DNA of 37,347 nucleotides from Paracoccus sp. Z118 (GTDB lineage: Bacteria; Pseudomonadota; Alphaproteobacteria; Rhodobacterales; Rhodobacteraceae): NCBI RefSeq assembly GCF_019061185.1, contig NZ_JAHQZU010000023.1, positions 1 through 37,347 of the forward strand, written 5' to 3'. The notes below the pieces were generated by a model. The model had not been told where the DNA came from. It did not search any database and saw only the letters and a list, made by a program, of their open reading frames with translations. The translations under genes and the position numbers were made by a program. Position 1 is the first letter of the stretch. Every line of letters begins with the position of its first letter. Below, one piece after another: positions 1 through 8,654 of this stretch.

Positions 1-39
1 CGCGCGGCCTCCTACACCAACCGCTGGGACACTGCCTAG
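1..39 (+). CDS. 3' end of a truncated gene upstream of tniQ
   Basis: The reading frame starting at base 1 gives 12 residues ending in NRWDTA and a TAG stop at 37-39, 21 bases before the tniQ start. In tniA-tniB-tniQ elements the gene directly before tniQ is usually the AAA+ ATPase gene tniB, so this is probably the tniB C-terminus. The visible residues are too few to identify it from sequence. The assignment rests on gene order alone. Confidence 0.35.
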   Translation, partial: RAASYTNRWDTA

Positions 40-60
40 CCTCTTACCCCGCTGTATTGC

Positions 61-1908
61 ATGTTCTTCCCCGCTCGTCGCGAAACCCTCCCCTCTTACC
101 TGTCTAGGCTCGCCGCTTCGAGAGGCGTCACACCGCCGGACCTGAGCTATGACTTGGGAGTGTCGTTTCGGCGCGTGCTCAATCAGGATCCCGATGCCGT
201 CGGCCGGTTGGCAGCCTGGACCGGTTTGACGGCAGTTCATCTGGCTGAGCTTCTGTCATGGACCGGGGAACCGATCGGCGACGTCAGGATGCGCTTTCGT
301 GGCGAGACTTTCGTCTCTCGCGCACTCCGGAACCCGGTCCTGCGAGGCTGTCCCGACTGCTTGCGCCAAGACGCAGCCGTTCCGCCTCGCTCACTCGAGG
401 CGATGTCGCTGAGGGGGGACTGGCAGCTGCGCGAAGTCGCGATGTGTGTCTGCCACAAGCGGCCGCTGTCCGTTCCTTGGAGCGTTGACACGCCCGACAA
501 GCGACATGACGTCAGAGCGCGCCTGGCGGAAGTGATGGATGCCCTCGATTCGGGGCAGCTCGATCTGCCGTGCGAAGAGCTTACCCCCTATGATCTCTGG
601 CTGGACCGGCGCCTCAAGGATGGCACGGACGAGACATTCCTCGGGGCGCGTTCCCTTTATGCCGCGACGACGATCTGCCGGATTCTCGGAGGAGAACTCC
701 TGCGCCTTCAGGATGTGCAGGAGGACAACCCGCGCAGGCGGCTGCGTCCGGCCCAAGCGGCCGGCTTCGAAGTGATCAGCCAGGGAAACGCTGTGTTTCG
801 CTCGGCCCTCGACCTGCTTGCGGCAGATGCCACCGGGTCTCTCGACGAGCTGCCAAAAGCTTTCGGAGAGCTGTTCGTCAAGCTGGATGTCGATTACAGG
901 GACGAGAAGGCTTCCTTTCCCTTTCGCCGGATTCTTCGCAACTGCATTCTAGACGTCGGGCCGATCGGCCCGGGCGAGAAGCTTCTCGGCAAGGCTGTCG
1001 CAACGAGACGTCTGCATTCCGTCAGGACCGCCGCGCGCGAGGCTCGTGTTCCTGAACGACTTATGAAGAAGTTCCTGGTCGAGGCCGGCGCCGTTGACGC
1101 TGACGGCACCCGGCCGGATAGCCGAAATACCTTTGACGCCGAGCCCTACGGACAGCTCCTGGATGACATACCGATGCTGGTCGGGCCGAAAGCAATGTGC
1201 GCCGCGATCGGGTGCACCCGGGGTGAATTGCAGACGCTGGAACATGACGGTGTCCTGACGCCGCGGATACGGATCGCCACGACCAAATCCCGCTGGCTCG
1301 TTGCGGATGGCCTCGCGCTTCTGTCCGAACTCGACGCGCTCTCCGTCAAGAATGCCGTCCACGACGAAGATGGCTGGGAGCAGATCCATTCCGTGCAGGT
1401 GCGGAAGGGAATACCGGTCGGCCAGATCATTGCCGCGATTCGCGCCGGAGCAGTCCGGGTCAGAAGAGCGGTAGGACGCACCGGTTATGGAAGTTTCCAG
1501 GTCTCGGAGGCCGACGTCACGCGCTTGATCCAAGCTACGCCCGCCTTTGCCGCCCCTCGCACAGCTGTGCTCTCGCTCGCCGCGTTCGGTCGCAGCATGG
1601 GGCTCCGCGATGGCCGAGCCCTGCGCGCACTTGCCGAGGCAGGACATATCCAAGCGGTCAAGCAACTGAACCCCGCGACCCATCGCATGCAGTTCAACGT
1701 GACAGACGAGGACGTCGAGGCCTTCCACCGGACATTCCTGACCCCCGCATCGATCGGGACCGAGGTCGGACTGGACTGGCATAGCGCACGGGCAGTTCTG
1801 AAGGCAGGTGGTGTGAAGCCCTTCTCACCGGACGGACGCAACTACGGCAGCATCTACCTCCGCCGAGAAGCCAAACACTGCCTGGTGTCCCGTTCGTCGC
1901 AATCGTGA
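61..1908 (+). CDS. tniQ: TniQ-family transposition/targeting protein (element 1)
   Basis: A 615-residue protein of the TniQ/TnsD type, which couples transposase and ATPase to a target site. The N-terminus has the family pattern ETLPSYLSRLAA. A zinc-finger block follows, with CPDC near residue 97 and CVCH near residue 130. The long C-terminal half is presumably the DNA-binding and targeting part. It shares the stretch LLG..V..RRLHSV with the second TniQ at 28572-30062, so the two proteins are homologous. The ATG at 61 is the first start after the upstream stop; no clear ribosome site precedes it. At 615 residues it is longer than Tn5053 TniQ (about 400) and nearer to TnsD-like targeting proteins. 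The gene is last in its element and lies just before tRNA-Arg. TniQ membership is fairly sure; the target is inferred from position. Confidence 0.85.
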   Translation: MFFPARRETLPSYLSRLAASRGVTPPDLSYDLGVSFRRVLNQDPDAVGRLAAWTGLTAVHLAELLSWTGEPIGDVRMRFRGETFVSRALRNPVLRGCPDCLRQDAAVPPRSLEAMSLRGDWQLREVAMCVCHKRPLSVPWSVDTPDKRHDVRARLAEVMDALDSGQLDLPCEELTPYDLWLDRRLKDGTDETFLGARSLYAATTICRILGGELLRLQDVQEDNPRRRLRPAQAAGFEVISQGNAVFRSALDLLAADATGSLDELPKAFGELFVKLDVDYRDEKASFPFRRILRNCILDVGPIGPGEKLLGKAVATRRLHSVRTAAREARVPERLMKKFLVEAGAVDADGTRPDSRNTFDAEPYGQLLDDIPMLVGPKAMCAAIGCTRGELQTLEHDGVLTPRIRIATTKSRWLVADGLALLSELDALSVKNAVHDEDGWEQIHSVQVRKGIPVGQIIAAIRAGAVRVRRAVGRTGYGSFQVSEADVTRLIQATPAFAAPRTAVLSLAAFGRSMGLRDGRALRALAEAGHIQAVKQLNPATHRMQFNVTDEDVEAFHRTFLTPASIGTEVGLDWHSARAVLKAGGVKPFSPDGRNYGSIYLRREAKHCLVSRSSQS

Positions 1909-1951
1909 GCGGAGGCGCCTAACTGAGGACGGAATGCGTCAGGCGCTCCGC
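1909..1951 (+). terminator. Hairpin directly after tniQ
   Basis: GCGGAGGCGCCT at 1909-1920 pairs with AGGCGCTCCGC at 1941-1951, with one bulged G. The hairpin begins on the base after the tniQ stop. No T-run follows it, so it may stabilise or end the tniQ transcript without being a classic intrinsic terminator. Confidence 0.4.
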
Positions 1952-2027
1952 ATCGAATATTCCCGCGCTACAACAGCAGTTACTTATATTCCATGTTCAG
2001 CATTGAAGATTTCTCTTGACAGGGGGT

Positions 2028-2053
2028 GTGCACGAAAACGCCAAAACGTGCAC
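2028..2053. repeat. Inverted GTGCACG repeat in the element end
   Basis: GTGCACG at 2028-2034 and CGTGCAC at 2047-2053 form a perfect 7-bp inverted repeat around a 12-bp A-rich spacer. GTGCAC is itself a palindrome, so the pair also works as a direct repeat. Position 20-45 bp inside the proposed terminus suits a transposase-binding site. Confidence 0.5.
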
Positions 2054-2085
2054 GGTTATGCCGAATCTACACATTATTATAGCCA

Positions 2086-2162
2086 TGGTGACCCCGACAG
2101 GACTTGAACCTGTAACCTGCCCCTTAGGAGGGGGCTGCTCTATCCAGTTGAGCCACGGGGCC
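2086..2162 (-). tRNA. tRNA-Arg (anticodon CCT)
   Basis: Read on the minus strand, the 77 bases fold as a cloverleaf. The acceptor GGCCCCG (2162-2156) pairs with CGGGGTC (2096-2090) with one G-U pair. U8 is present, and the anticodon stem CCCC/GGGG encloses loop CTCCTAA, giving anticodon CCT. GGTTCAAGTCC is the T-arm. The discriminator is A and CCA is encoded at 2088-2086. The gene is intact although a transposon end lies about 12 bp beyond its 3' end. Confidence 0.95.
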
Positions 2163-2261
2163 GCCGGGGGAGAGTAGTGCCTGCGCGGGCGGCGTTTGGC
2201 AAGCTTGCCGCGCGCATTGTCATGCGCTAACGCAGGACTCCGTGACCTTGATGGCATCCCC

Positions 2262-3281
2262 ATGACGATCCAGAGACCCCGGCGTTCCCTGACCCTGCGC
2301 GACGTCTCGGATGCGGCGGGGGTCAGCGAGATGACCGTCAGCCGGGTGCTGCGCAATCGTGGCGATGTCTCTCCCGCCACGCGCGAGAAGGTGCTGACGG
2401 CGGCGCGCTCGCTCGGCTACGTGCCGAACAAGATCGCAGGCGGGCTGGCGAGTCAGCGGGTAAACCTCGTGGCCGTGGTCATCCCGTCGCTGTCGAACCT
2501 CGTCTTTCCCGACGTGCTGGGCGGGATTTCCGCCGAGCTGGAGGATACCGGGCTGCAACCCGTGGTGGGCGTCACGAACTACGCCCCCGCGCGGGAAGAA
2601 GCGGTGCTTTACGACATGCTGAGCTGGCGGCCCTCGGGCGTGATCCTCGCCGGGCTGGAGCATAGCCGCGCCTCGCGGGCGATGCTTCAGAACGCCAATA
2701 TCCCGATCGTCGAGATCATGGACGTGGACGGCACGCCGATCGACACGGCGGTCGGCATCAGCCACGGCCGCGCCGGGCGCGAGATGGCGGCCGCGATCCT
2801 GCGGGCCGGCTATCGGCGGATCGGCTTCATCGGCACCCACATGCCCGAGGATCACCGCGCCCGCAAACGGCTCGCCGGGTTCGAGGCGGCCTTGGCCGAA
2901 CAGGGCGTGCAGCTTGCGGCGCGCGAGTTCTATCAGGGCGGCTCGTCGCTGGCGAAGGGGCGCGAGCTGACCGAACGCATCCTCGCCCGCGAGCCGGATC
3001 TGGATTTCCTGTATTATTCCAACGACATCATCGGTGCCGGCGGGCTGATCTGGGCGCGCGAGCAGGGTTTCGATATTCCGGGGCGGCTGGGACTGGCCGG
3101 GTTCAACGGGGTGGACCTGCTGGACGGTCTGCCGGTGCGGCTGGCCACCACCGACGCGCGGCGGCTGGATATCGGCCGGCGGGCGGCGCGGATCGTCGCG
3201 GGGCGGGACCCCCGCCCGGATGGCGGGGTGGTCGCGCTGGCCCCGACCTTCCTGCCGGGCGACACCATCCGGCTGGCCTAG
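2262..3281 (+). CDS. LacI-family transcriptional regulator (GntR/gluconate-like subgroup)
   Basis: A 339-residue LacI-type repressor. The N-terminal helix-turn-helix is LTLRDVSDAAGVSEMTVSRVL, followed by the hinge-helix region (NKIAGGLASQR). A periplasmic-binding-protein-like sugar domain fills the rest (VVIPSLSNLVFPDVLGGI and later LDFLYYSNDIIGAGGL). MLSWRPSGVILAG and VEIMD resemble the gluconate repressor GntR of enterobacteria. ATG 2262 is chosen because the homology begins right after it; an upstream TTG would add non-homologous residues. No sugar genes lie next to it: tRNA-Arg is upstream on the other strand and cbpM converges 3 bp downstream. Its target is therefore unknown. It could act on the transporter operon at 5048-10592, but nothing visible proves this. 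Confidence 0.9.
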   Translation: MTIQRPRRSLTLRDVSDAAGVSEMTVSRVLRNRGDVSPATREKVLTAARSLGYVPNKIAGGLASQRVNLVAVVIPSLSNLVFPDVLGGISAELEDTGLQPVVGVTNYAPAREEAVLYDMLSWRPSGVILAGLEHSRASRAMLQNANIPIVEIMDVDGTPIDTAVGISHGRAGREMAAAILRAGYRRIGFIGTHMPEDHRARKRLAGFEAALAEQGVQLAAREFYQGGSSLAKGRELTERILAREPDLDFLYYSNDIIGAGGLIWAREQGFDIPGRLGLAGFNGVDLLDGLPVRLATTDARRLDIGRRAARIVAGRDPRPDGGVVALAPTFLPGDTIRLA

Positions 3282-3284
3282 CCG

Positions 3285-3668
3285 CTACTCGGTCCAGTCG
3301 ATCGTCACGCGGGTCTCGCGGATCACCCGGCGCAGGCGGGCGCGGGTTTCGGGCGCTTCCGTGGCGACGGCGCGCAGCATCGCCCGCATGTCGCCGCGCA
3401 TCCCGTTGAGCTGGTCGATCAGCGACATGACCAGCGCAAGCCCGTCGCCGTCCAGATCGTAGCACGCCTCGATCTCAAGGATCAGCCGCAGCCGCGCCAC
3501 GTCGATGTCGCGGAACAACGGGCCGCGTTCCGAATGGACCGGCTGGACGACGCCGGCGCGGATCAGCGCGTCGAGCTCGCCCTCGGTCAGGTCGGGAACG
3601 GCGGTCAGGATTTCATCCCGCGACATCGGCGGCTGCCGGGTCTCGTGCTCGGCCGGGTCCGTCATCAT
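3285..3668 (-). CDS. cbpM: Chaperone modulator CbpM
   Basis: A 127-residue MerR-like protein of the CbpM family, which binds the J-domain of CbpA and inhibits its co-chaperone activity. The N-terminal part (SRDEILTAVPDLTEGELDALIRAGVV) looks like the winged-helix portion, with DIDVARLRLILEIEACYDLD after it. The start ATG at 3668 overlaps the TGA stop of the CbpA gene (ATGA), so the two are translationally coupled. This cbpA-cbpM order is the known operon arrangement. The end converges with the LacI gene with only 3 bp between stops and no obvious terminator. Confidence 0.85.
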   Translation of the reverse strand: MMTDPAEHETRQPPMSRDEILTAVPDLTEGELDALIRAGVVQPVHSERGPLFRDIDVARLRLILEIEACYDLDGDGLALVMSLIDQLNGMRGDMRAMLRAVATEAPETRARLRRVIRETRVTIDWTE

Positions 3669-4609
3669 GCACCCCCCTTGCGTGGATCATAGGCGTGGTC
3701 TTCTCGCCAGCGGGTGATGAACTGCGCCAGTTCGTCGTCGATGCGCGGCGGCATGACGATCTTCAGCTCGACATGATGGTCGCCGCGTGTCCCGTTCGCG
3801 CGCTTGAGGCCGCGCCCGCGCAGCCGCAGCCGCTGCCCCCCGCTCGCCCCCTTCGGGACGGTCAGCATCACCGGGCCGTCGATGGTCTGTGCCTCGACCT
3901 TGCCACCCAGCACCGCCTCGTCAAGCGAGATGGCGAGCGTCGTTTCGATGTCGTCGCCATTGCGCCGCCAGTCGGGATCGTCGGCCACGCTGATCGTCAG
4001 CAGCGCGTCGCCGGGCTGGCCGTTGCCCATGCCGGGACCGCCCTTGCCGCGCAGCCGGATGGTCTGGCCGTCGCGGGTGCCGGCGGGAATCTGCACGTCG
4101 AGCGCGTGACCGTCAGGCAACGTGATCCGGGTGGTGCCGCCCCGCGCGGCGGTCATGAAGTCCACTTCCAGATTGTAGCGGTGATCGGCGCCGCGCATGT
4201 CGAAGCTCCCCGCGCCGCCGGACCAGCGGCCCCCGGCGCGGCCCGCCCGAGCCTCGGCCCGCCCGCCGAAGAGATCCTCGAACACGTCCGAGAAATCGCC
4301 GTAATTCGCCTGCCCGCGATGGGGTCCGGTATAGGGATTGTCGCCAGCTTCCGCGAAATCGCGGTAATAGCGCCGCTGCGGACGTTCCTGCCCCTGGGCG
4401 TCGATCTCGCCCCGGTCGAAGCGGGCGCGCTGCTCGGGGTCCTTCAGCAGGTCATAGGCGGCGGCGGCGGCCTTGAAGCGGTCCTGCGCCGCCGGATCGC
4501 TGTTGAGATCGGGGTGATCCGTCTTGGCGATCCGCCGATATGCCTTCTTGATCTCGGCATCGCTGGCCGTCTTGGCCACCCCCAGCGCGGCATAGGGATC
4601 GTCCGCCAT
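3665..4609 (-). CDS. cbpA: CbpA-type DnaJ co-chaperone
   Basis: A 314-residue type B J-protein that would stimulate DnaK. Residues 3-68 are a J-domain starting DDPYAALGV, with the HPD triad present as DHPDLN. A Gly/Arg-rich linker follows, without the CxxCxGxG zinc repeats of true DnaJ. Two C-terminal substrate-binding beta domains then occur (IPAGTRDGQTIRLRGKGGPG and VPKGASGGQRLRLRGRGL). Start 4609 (MADDPY) is preferred over an upstream ATG at 4627 because the J-domain begins right there. It lies upstream of, and overlaps, its modulator gene cbpM. About 170 bp upstream are gene-free. Confidence 0.93.
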   Translation of the reverse strand: MADDPYAALGVAKTASDAEIKKAYRRIAKTDHPDLNSDPAAQDRFKAAAAAYDLLKDPEQRARFDRGEIDAQGQERPQRRYYRDFAEAGDNPYTGPHRGQANYGDFSDVFEDLFGGRAEARAGRAGGRWSGGAGSFDMRGADHRYNLEVDFMTAARGGTTRITLPDGHALDVQIPAGTRDGQTIRLRGKGGPGMGNGQPGDALLTISVADDPDWRRNGDDIETTLAISLDEAVLGGKVEAQTIDGPVMLTVPKGASGGQRLRLRGRGLKRANGTRGDHHVELKIVMPPRIDDELAQFITRWREDHAYDPRKGGA

Positions 4610-4785
4610 TCTCGACCTCGCGTGCAAACCTGAACTGGAACGTAGTCAACGCCAGTTCGGATGCAAGCGGACAGCCGGGCGGCGCGTCACCCTGCTCTGT
4701 TCCGGCCCACGCGGGGGCTTGATTTTGCGCGAAACTGACGTCCTGATCCCGCTGCCGGATCGCACCATCGCTCTCGGGGGAGGGG

Positions 4786-5012
4786 ATGTCACGGATGAAC
4801 GATGCCAGGGTCGAAGTCGCCACCGTCGCCTCGATTCCATCGGGCGGCTATGACCGCCGCAGCCGGAAATCGCTCGGCATGGGCTACCTGGCCCATCCCG
4901 ATGGCATGCTGCGCCAGAGCCGCTTTCAGGTCGAAATCACCTGCGAGCGGCATGACGTGTTCGCCAGCTAGGCCCGTGGTTCGATCTGAAAGGGCGAGCG
5001 GATCAAGGCGCG
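4786..5012 (+). pseudogene. Remnant of a GcvT/dimethylglycine-dehydrogenase-type C-terminus
   Basis: A short frame (ATG 4786 or 4795, TAG at 4969-4971) encodes about 58 residues including SIPSGGYDRRSRKSLGMGYL and RFQVEITCERHDVF. These look like the C-terminal barrel of aminomethyltransferase-like proteins, where T/S-SGGY, GKSLA-GY and EVEI-GER are usual. After the TAG the remaining bases still suggest the family ending (PWFD, K, GERIKA) if two small frameshifts are allowed. The N-terminal part of such a protein (several hundred residues) is absent. I read it as the decayed 3' end of a demethylase-type gene that once preceded the dehydrogenase at 5048. The alternative is a real small protein of unknown role. 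Confidence 0.5.
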
Positions 5013-5047
5013 AGCGGCGCCATTCACATCAAAAAGGAAACGACCCG

Positions 5048-6328
5048 ATGGATTCCGACATCTCTCTCCAATCCCGCATCATCCACATCAAGGCGCCCTC
5101 GCGCGACGCGGCGACGGACAGCGGCGCCATCGAGGCGACGGTGAAGGAAATCCTCGCCGCGGTCGCCGCGCGGGGCGATGCGGCGGTCCGGGACTATTCC
5201 AGGCGGTTCGACGCCGCCGATCTGGACCGCCTCGAAGTCTCGCCCGAGGAGCGTGAGGCGGCGGTCGCGGCGCTGGACCCGCAGACACGCGCCGACACGC
5301 AGTTCGCCATCGACAACGTCACCGCCTTCGCCAAGGCGCAGCTTGGCACCATCCTGCCGCTGGAGGTTCAGATCCTGCCGGGCGTCCATCTGGGCCACCG
5401 CGTGATCCCCATCGAGCGGGTCGGGGCTTACGTGCCGGGCGGGCGCTATCCGCTGCTGTCCGCACCGGTGATGACCATCGTTCCCGCGCGGGTCGCGGGC
5501 GTGCGCGAGGTGATCGCCTGCCTGCCCCCCAACGCGCATCCCGCGATGATCGCCGGGTGCCACATGGCCGGGGCCGACCGCATCTTCCGGGTCGGCGGGG
5601 CGCAGGCGATCGCCGCGATGGCCCACGGCACCGAGACGATCCCGAAGGTGGACAAGATCGTCGGCCCTGGCAACGCCTATGTGAACGAGGCAAAGCGGCA
5701 GGTCTTCGGGCCGGTCGGCATCGACCAGCTCGCCGGCCCGAGCGAGATCTACACCCTCGCCGACGAGACCGGGGACGCGCGCATGATCGCCACCGACCTG
5801 CTCGCGCAGGCCGAGCATGACGTGCGAACGCGCGTCGGCCTCATCACCACCGACCGGGCGCTGGCCGAGGCGGTGCTGGCCGAGATCGAGCGCCAGTTGC
5901 CGGACCTGCCCACCGGCGAGGTCGCGGGCGCGGCCTGGCGCGATTATGGCGAGATCGCGCTGGTCCCGGACGAGGAGACGATGATCGCCTGTTCCGACCA
6001 GATCGCCGCCGAGCATCTTCAGGTCCACACGAAGGATGCACAGGGCCTCGCACTGAAGCTGTCGAGCTATGGATCGCTGTTCATCGGCGAGAACGCGTCG
6101 GTCGTCTATTCCGACAAGTGCATCGGCACCAACCACACGCTGCCCACGATGGCGGCGGCGCGCTATACCGGCGGGCTGTGGGTCGGCGCCTATGTGAAGG
6201 TCTGCACGTATCAGTGGATCGAGGATGCGGCGCTTGCCACCATAGCCATGCCCGCCATCCGGCAGAGCGCGTCGGAGGGGCTGGAAGGCCACCGCCGGGC
6301 GGCGGCATTCCGACTGGAACGGAACTGA
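5048..6328 (+). CDS. Histidinol-dehydrogenase-family enzyme, HpsN-like
   Basis: A 426-residue NAD-dependent dehydrogenase of the HisD superfamily, which oxidises an alcohol to a carboxylate through an aldehyde. Seen: ERVGAYVPGGRYPLLSAPVMT, KIVGPGNAYVNEAKRQVFG, IDQLAGPSEI, the metal/catalytic block LLAQAEHD and the AAEHLQVH motif. The form YVPGGRYPL, where true HisD has YVPGGTA, is typical of the HpsN-like branch (sulfopropanediol 3-dehydrogenase). Start ATG 5048 follows AAAAGGAAACG. The gene heads a plus-strand run with a full ABC transporter and no other his genes, which supports a catabolic role. Substrate is not provable here; a 2,3-dihydroxypropane-1-sulfonate or related diol is the best guess. 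Confidence 0.85.
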   Translation: MDSDISLQSRIIHIKAPSRDAATDSGAIEATVKEILAAVAARGDAAVRDYSRRFDAADLDRLEVSPEEREAAVAALDPQTRADTQFAIDNVTAFAKAQLGTILPLEVQILPGVHLGHRVIPIERVGAYVPGGRYPLLSAPVMTIVPARVAGVREVIACLPPNAHPAMIAGCHMAGADRIFRVGGAQAIAAMAHGTETIPKVDKIVGPGNAYVNEAKRQVFGPVGIDQLAGPSEIYTLADETGDARMIATDLLAQAEHDVRTRVGLITTDRALAEAVLAEIERQLPDLPTGEVAGAAWRDYGEIALVPDEETMIACSDQIAAEHLQVHTKDAQGLALKLSSYGSLFIGENASVVYSDKCIGTNHTLPTMAAARYTGGLWVGAYVKVCTYQWIEDAALATIAMPAIRQSASEGLEGHRRAAAFRLERN

Positions 6329-6399
6329 GATTGTCGATCAAGACGCTTGTTCTGATGCAAAACTCCGTTCTAGTCTCTGCGCACAGGGGGGAAATAAAC

Positions 6400-7464
6400 A
6401 TGAAAAACACCAAGCCTATGAGGAAGCTCGGCCGAGGTCTGGCCATCGGTGCGGCGGCGCTCGCGCTCGCCGGCACGGCGGCGCAGGCCCGCGATCTCAC
6501 GGTCGCGTCCTTCGGCGGCACCTTCCAGGACGCGCAGCGCGAGTTGTTCTTCAAGCCGTTCGCGGAACAGACCGGCAAGCCGCTGCTGGAGGAAAGCTGG
6601 GACAGCGGCTACGGCGTGCTGCAGGCCAAGGTCCGCGCCGGCCAGCCCAACTGGGACGTGGTGCAGGTCGAGGCCGAGGAACTGGCGCTCGGCTGCGCCG
6701 ACGGCATCTATGAGCCGCTGGACTGGGAAAAACTCGGCGGGCAGGATTCCTATATTCCCGGCGGCGCGTCGGATTGCGGCGCGGGCCATATCGTCTGGTC
6801 GGTCGCCATCGGCTATGACGGCAACCGCATCACCGGCGAGGGTCCGCAGGGCTGGGCCGATTTCTGGGACACCGAGAAGTTTCCGGGCAAGCGCGCCATG
6901 CGCAAGACGGTGAAATACGCGCTGGAAGCGGCGCTGATGGCCGATGGCGTCGAACCGGCCGAGGTCTATGACGTGCTGGCGACGCCCGAAGGGGTGGACC
7001 GCGCCTTCGCCAAGCTGGACGAGCTGAAGCCGGACCTGATCTGGTGGGAAGCCGGGGCGCAGCCGCTGTCGATGCTGCAGACGGGCGACGTGGTGATGTC
7101 CAGCGTCTATAACGGCCGCATCACCGGGCTGAACCGCTCCGAGGGGACGAACCTCAAGGTGGTCTGGCCGCAGTCGATGTATGCGGTGGACAGCTGGGTG
7201 ATCCTCGCCGGGGCCGAGAACGCCGAGGCAGGCATGGACTTCATCGCCTTCACCCAGTCGCCCGAGCGTCTGTCGCGCATTCCCGAGTTCGTGGCCTACG
7301 GTCTTCCGGTGATCGCGGCGGCCGAGATGGTGCCCGACGAACTGGCCGTGGACCTGCCGACCCATCCGGCCAACCTCGAAGTCGCGATCCCGCTGGATGT
7401 CGATTTCTGGACCGACAACTCCGAAGAGCTGACCGAGCGCTTCAACGCCTGGATCGCGCAGTAA
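6400..7464 (+). CDS. ABC transporter periplasmic binding protein (spermidine/putrescine type)
   Basis: A 354-residue extracellular solute-binding protein. It has a signal peptide with basic residues, a hydrophobic AIGAAALALAG core and a likely cut after AQA. The mature protein begins RDLTVASFGGTFQDAQRE, typical of PotD/PotF-like binding proteins, and contains WADFWDTEKFPGKRAM and NGRITGLN. It captures the substrate in the periplasm for the ATPase and two permeases encoded downstream. ATG 6400 has a strong ribosome site (AGGGGGGAAATAAAC). It lies 71 bp after the dehydrogenase gene. A hairpin follows the stop. Confidence 0.92.
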   Translation: MKNTKPMRKLGRGLAIGAAALALAGTAAQARDLTVASFGGTFQDAQRELFFKPFAEQTGKPLLEESWDSGYGVLQAKVRAGQPNWDVVQVEAEELALGCADGIYEPLDWEKLGGQDSYIPGGASDCGAGHIVWSVAIGYDGNRITGEGPQGWADFWDTEKFPGKRAMRKTVKYALEAALMADGVEPAEVYDVLATPEGVDRAFAKLDELKPDLIWWEAGAQPLSMLQTGDVVMSSVYNGRITGLNRSEGTNLKVVWPQSMYAVDSWVILAGAENAEAGMDFIAFTQSPERLSRIPEFVAYGLPVIAAAEMVPDELAVDLPTHPANLEVAIPLDVDFWTDNSEELTERFNAWIAQ

Positions 7465-7472
7465 CCCGAAGG

Positions 7473-7499
7473 AAAGCCGCCGGTAAAACGGCGGCTTTT
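7473..7499 (+). terminator. Hairpin between binding-protein and ATPase genes
   Basis: AAAGCCGCCG (7473-7482) pairs with CGGCGGCTTTT (7489-7499) across a 6-base loop, and the T-run is in the stem end. It has the form of an intrinsic terminator placed inside an operon. Partial termination here would give more binding protein than membrane components, as in many ABC operons. Confidence 0.75.
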
Positions 7500-7577
7500 C
7501 CGCCTGCGCCAAGAATGAATGCCGGGAGCCCGCCCGCCACGGCGCAGGGCACCCGAACCCAGTGCACCGGGGGGCTT

Positions 7578-8650
<1,073 letters not shown>

Positions 8651-8654
<4 letters not shown>

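Larger units (their letters stand above)
1..2073 (+). mobile_element. Right part of a Tn5053/Tn7-like (tni) element abutting tRNA-Arg
   Basis: The tniQ gene and about 165 bp of AT-richer DNA after it precede the tRNA. Read on the minus strand from 2073, the sequence begins TGTGTAGATTCGGCATAACC, matching the 5'-TGT rule of this transposon class. It then holds a GTGCACG...CGTGCAC pair (2028-2053). A TTCGG..CATA motif close to the terminus recurs in the candidate end of the second element at 28378. The other end lies outside the window, so the boundary at 2073 and any 5-bp target duplication (TTATT at 2074-2078 would be one copy) are inferences. Confidence 0.5.

Noticed and set aside
2223..2234. 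TGCGCTAACGCA as an operator for the adjacent LacI-type regulator
   Set aside because: The palindrome has 4-bp arms and lacks the usual central CG layout, so it may be chance in GC-rich DNA.
3695..4633. Long plus-strand frame opposite cbpA
   Set aside because: It mirrors the true J-protein gene in high-GC DNA and its product is low-complexity with no family motifs.
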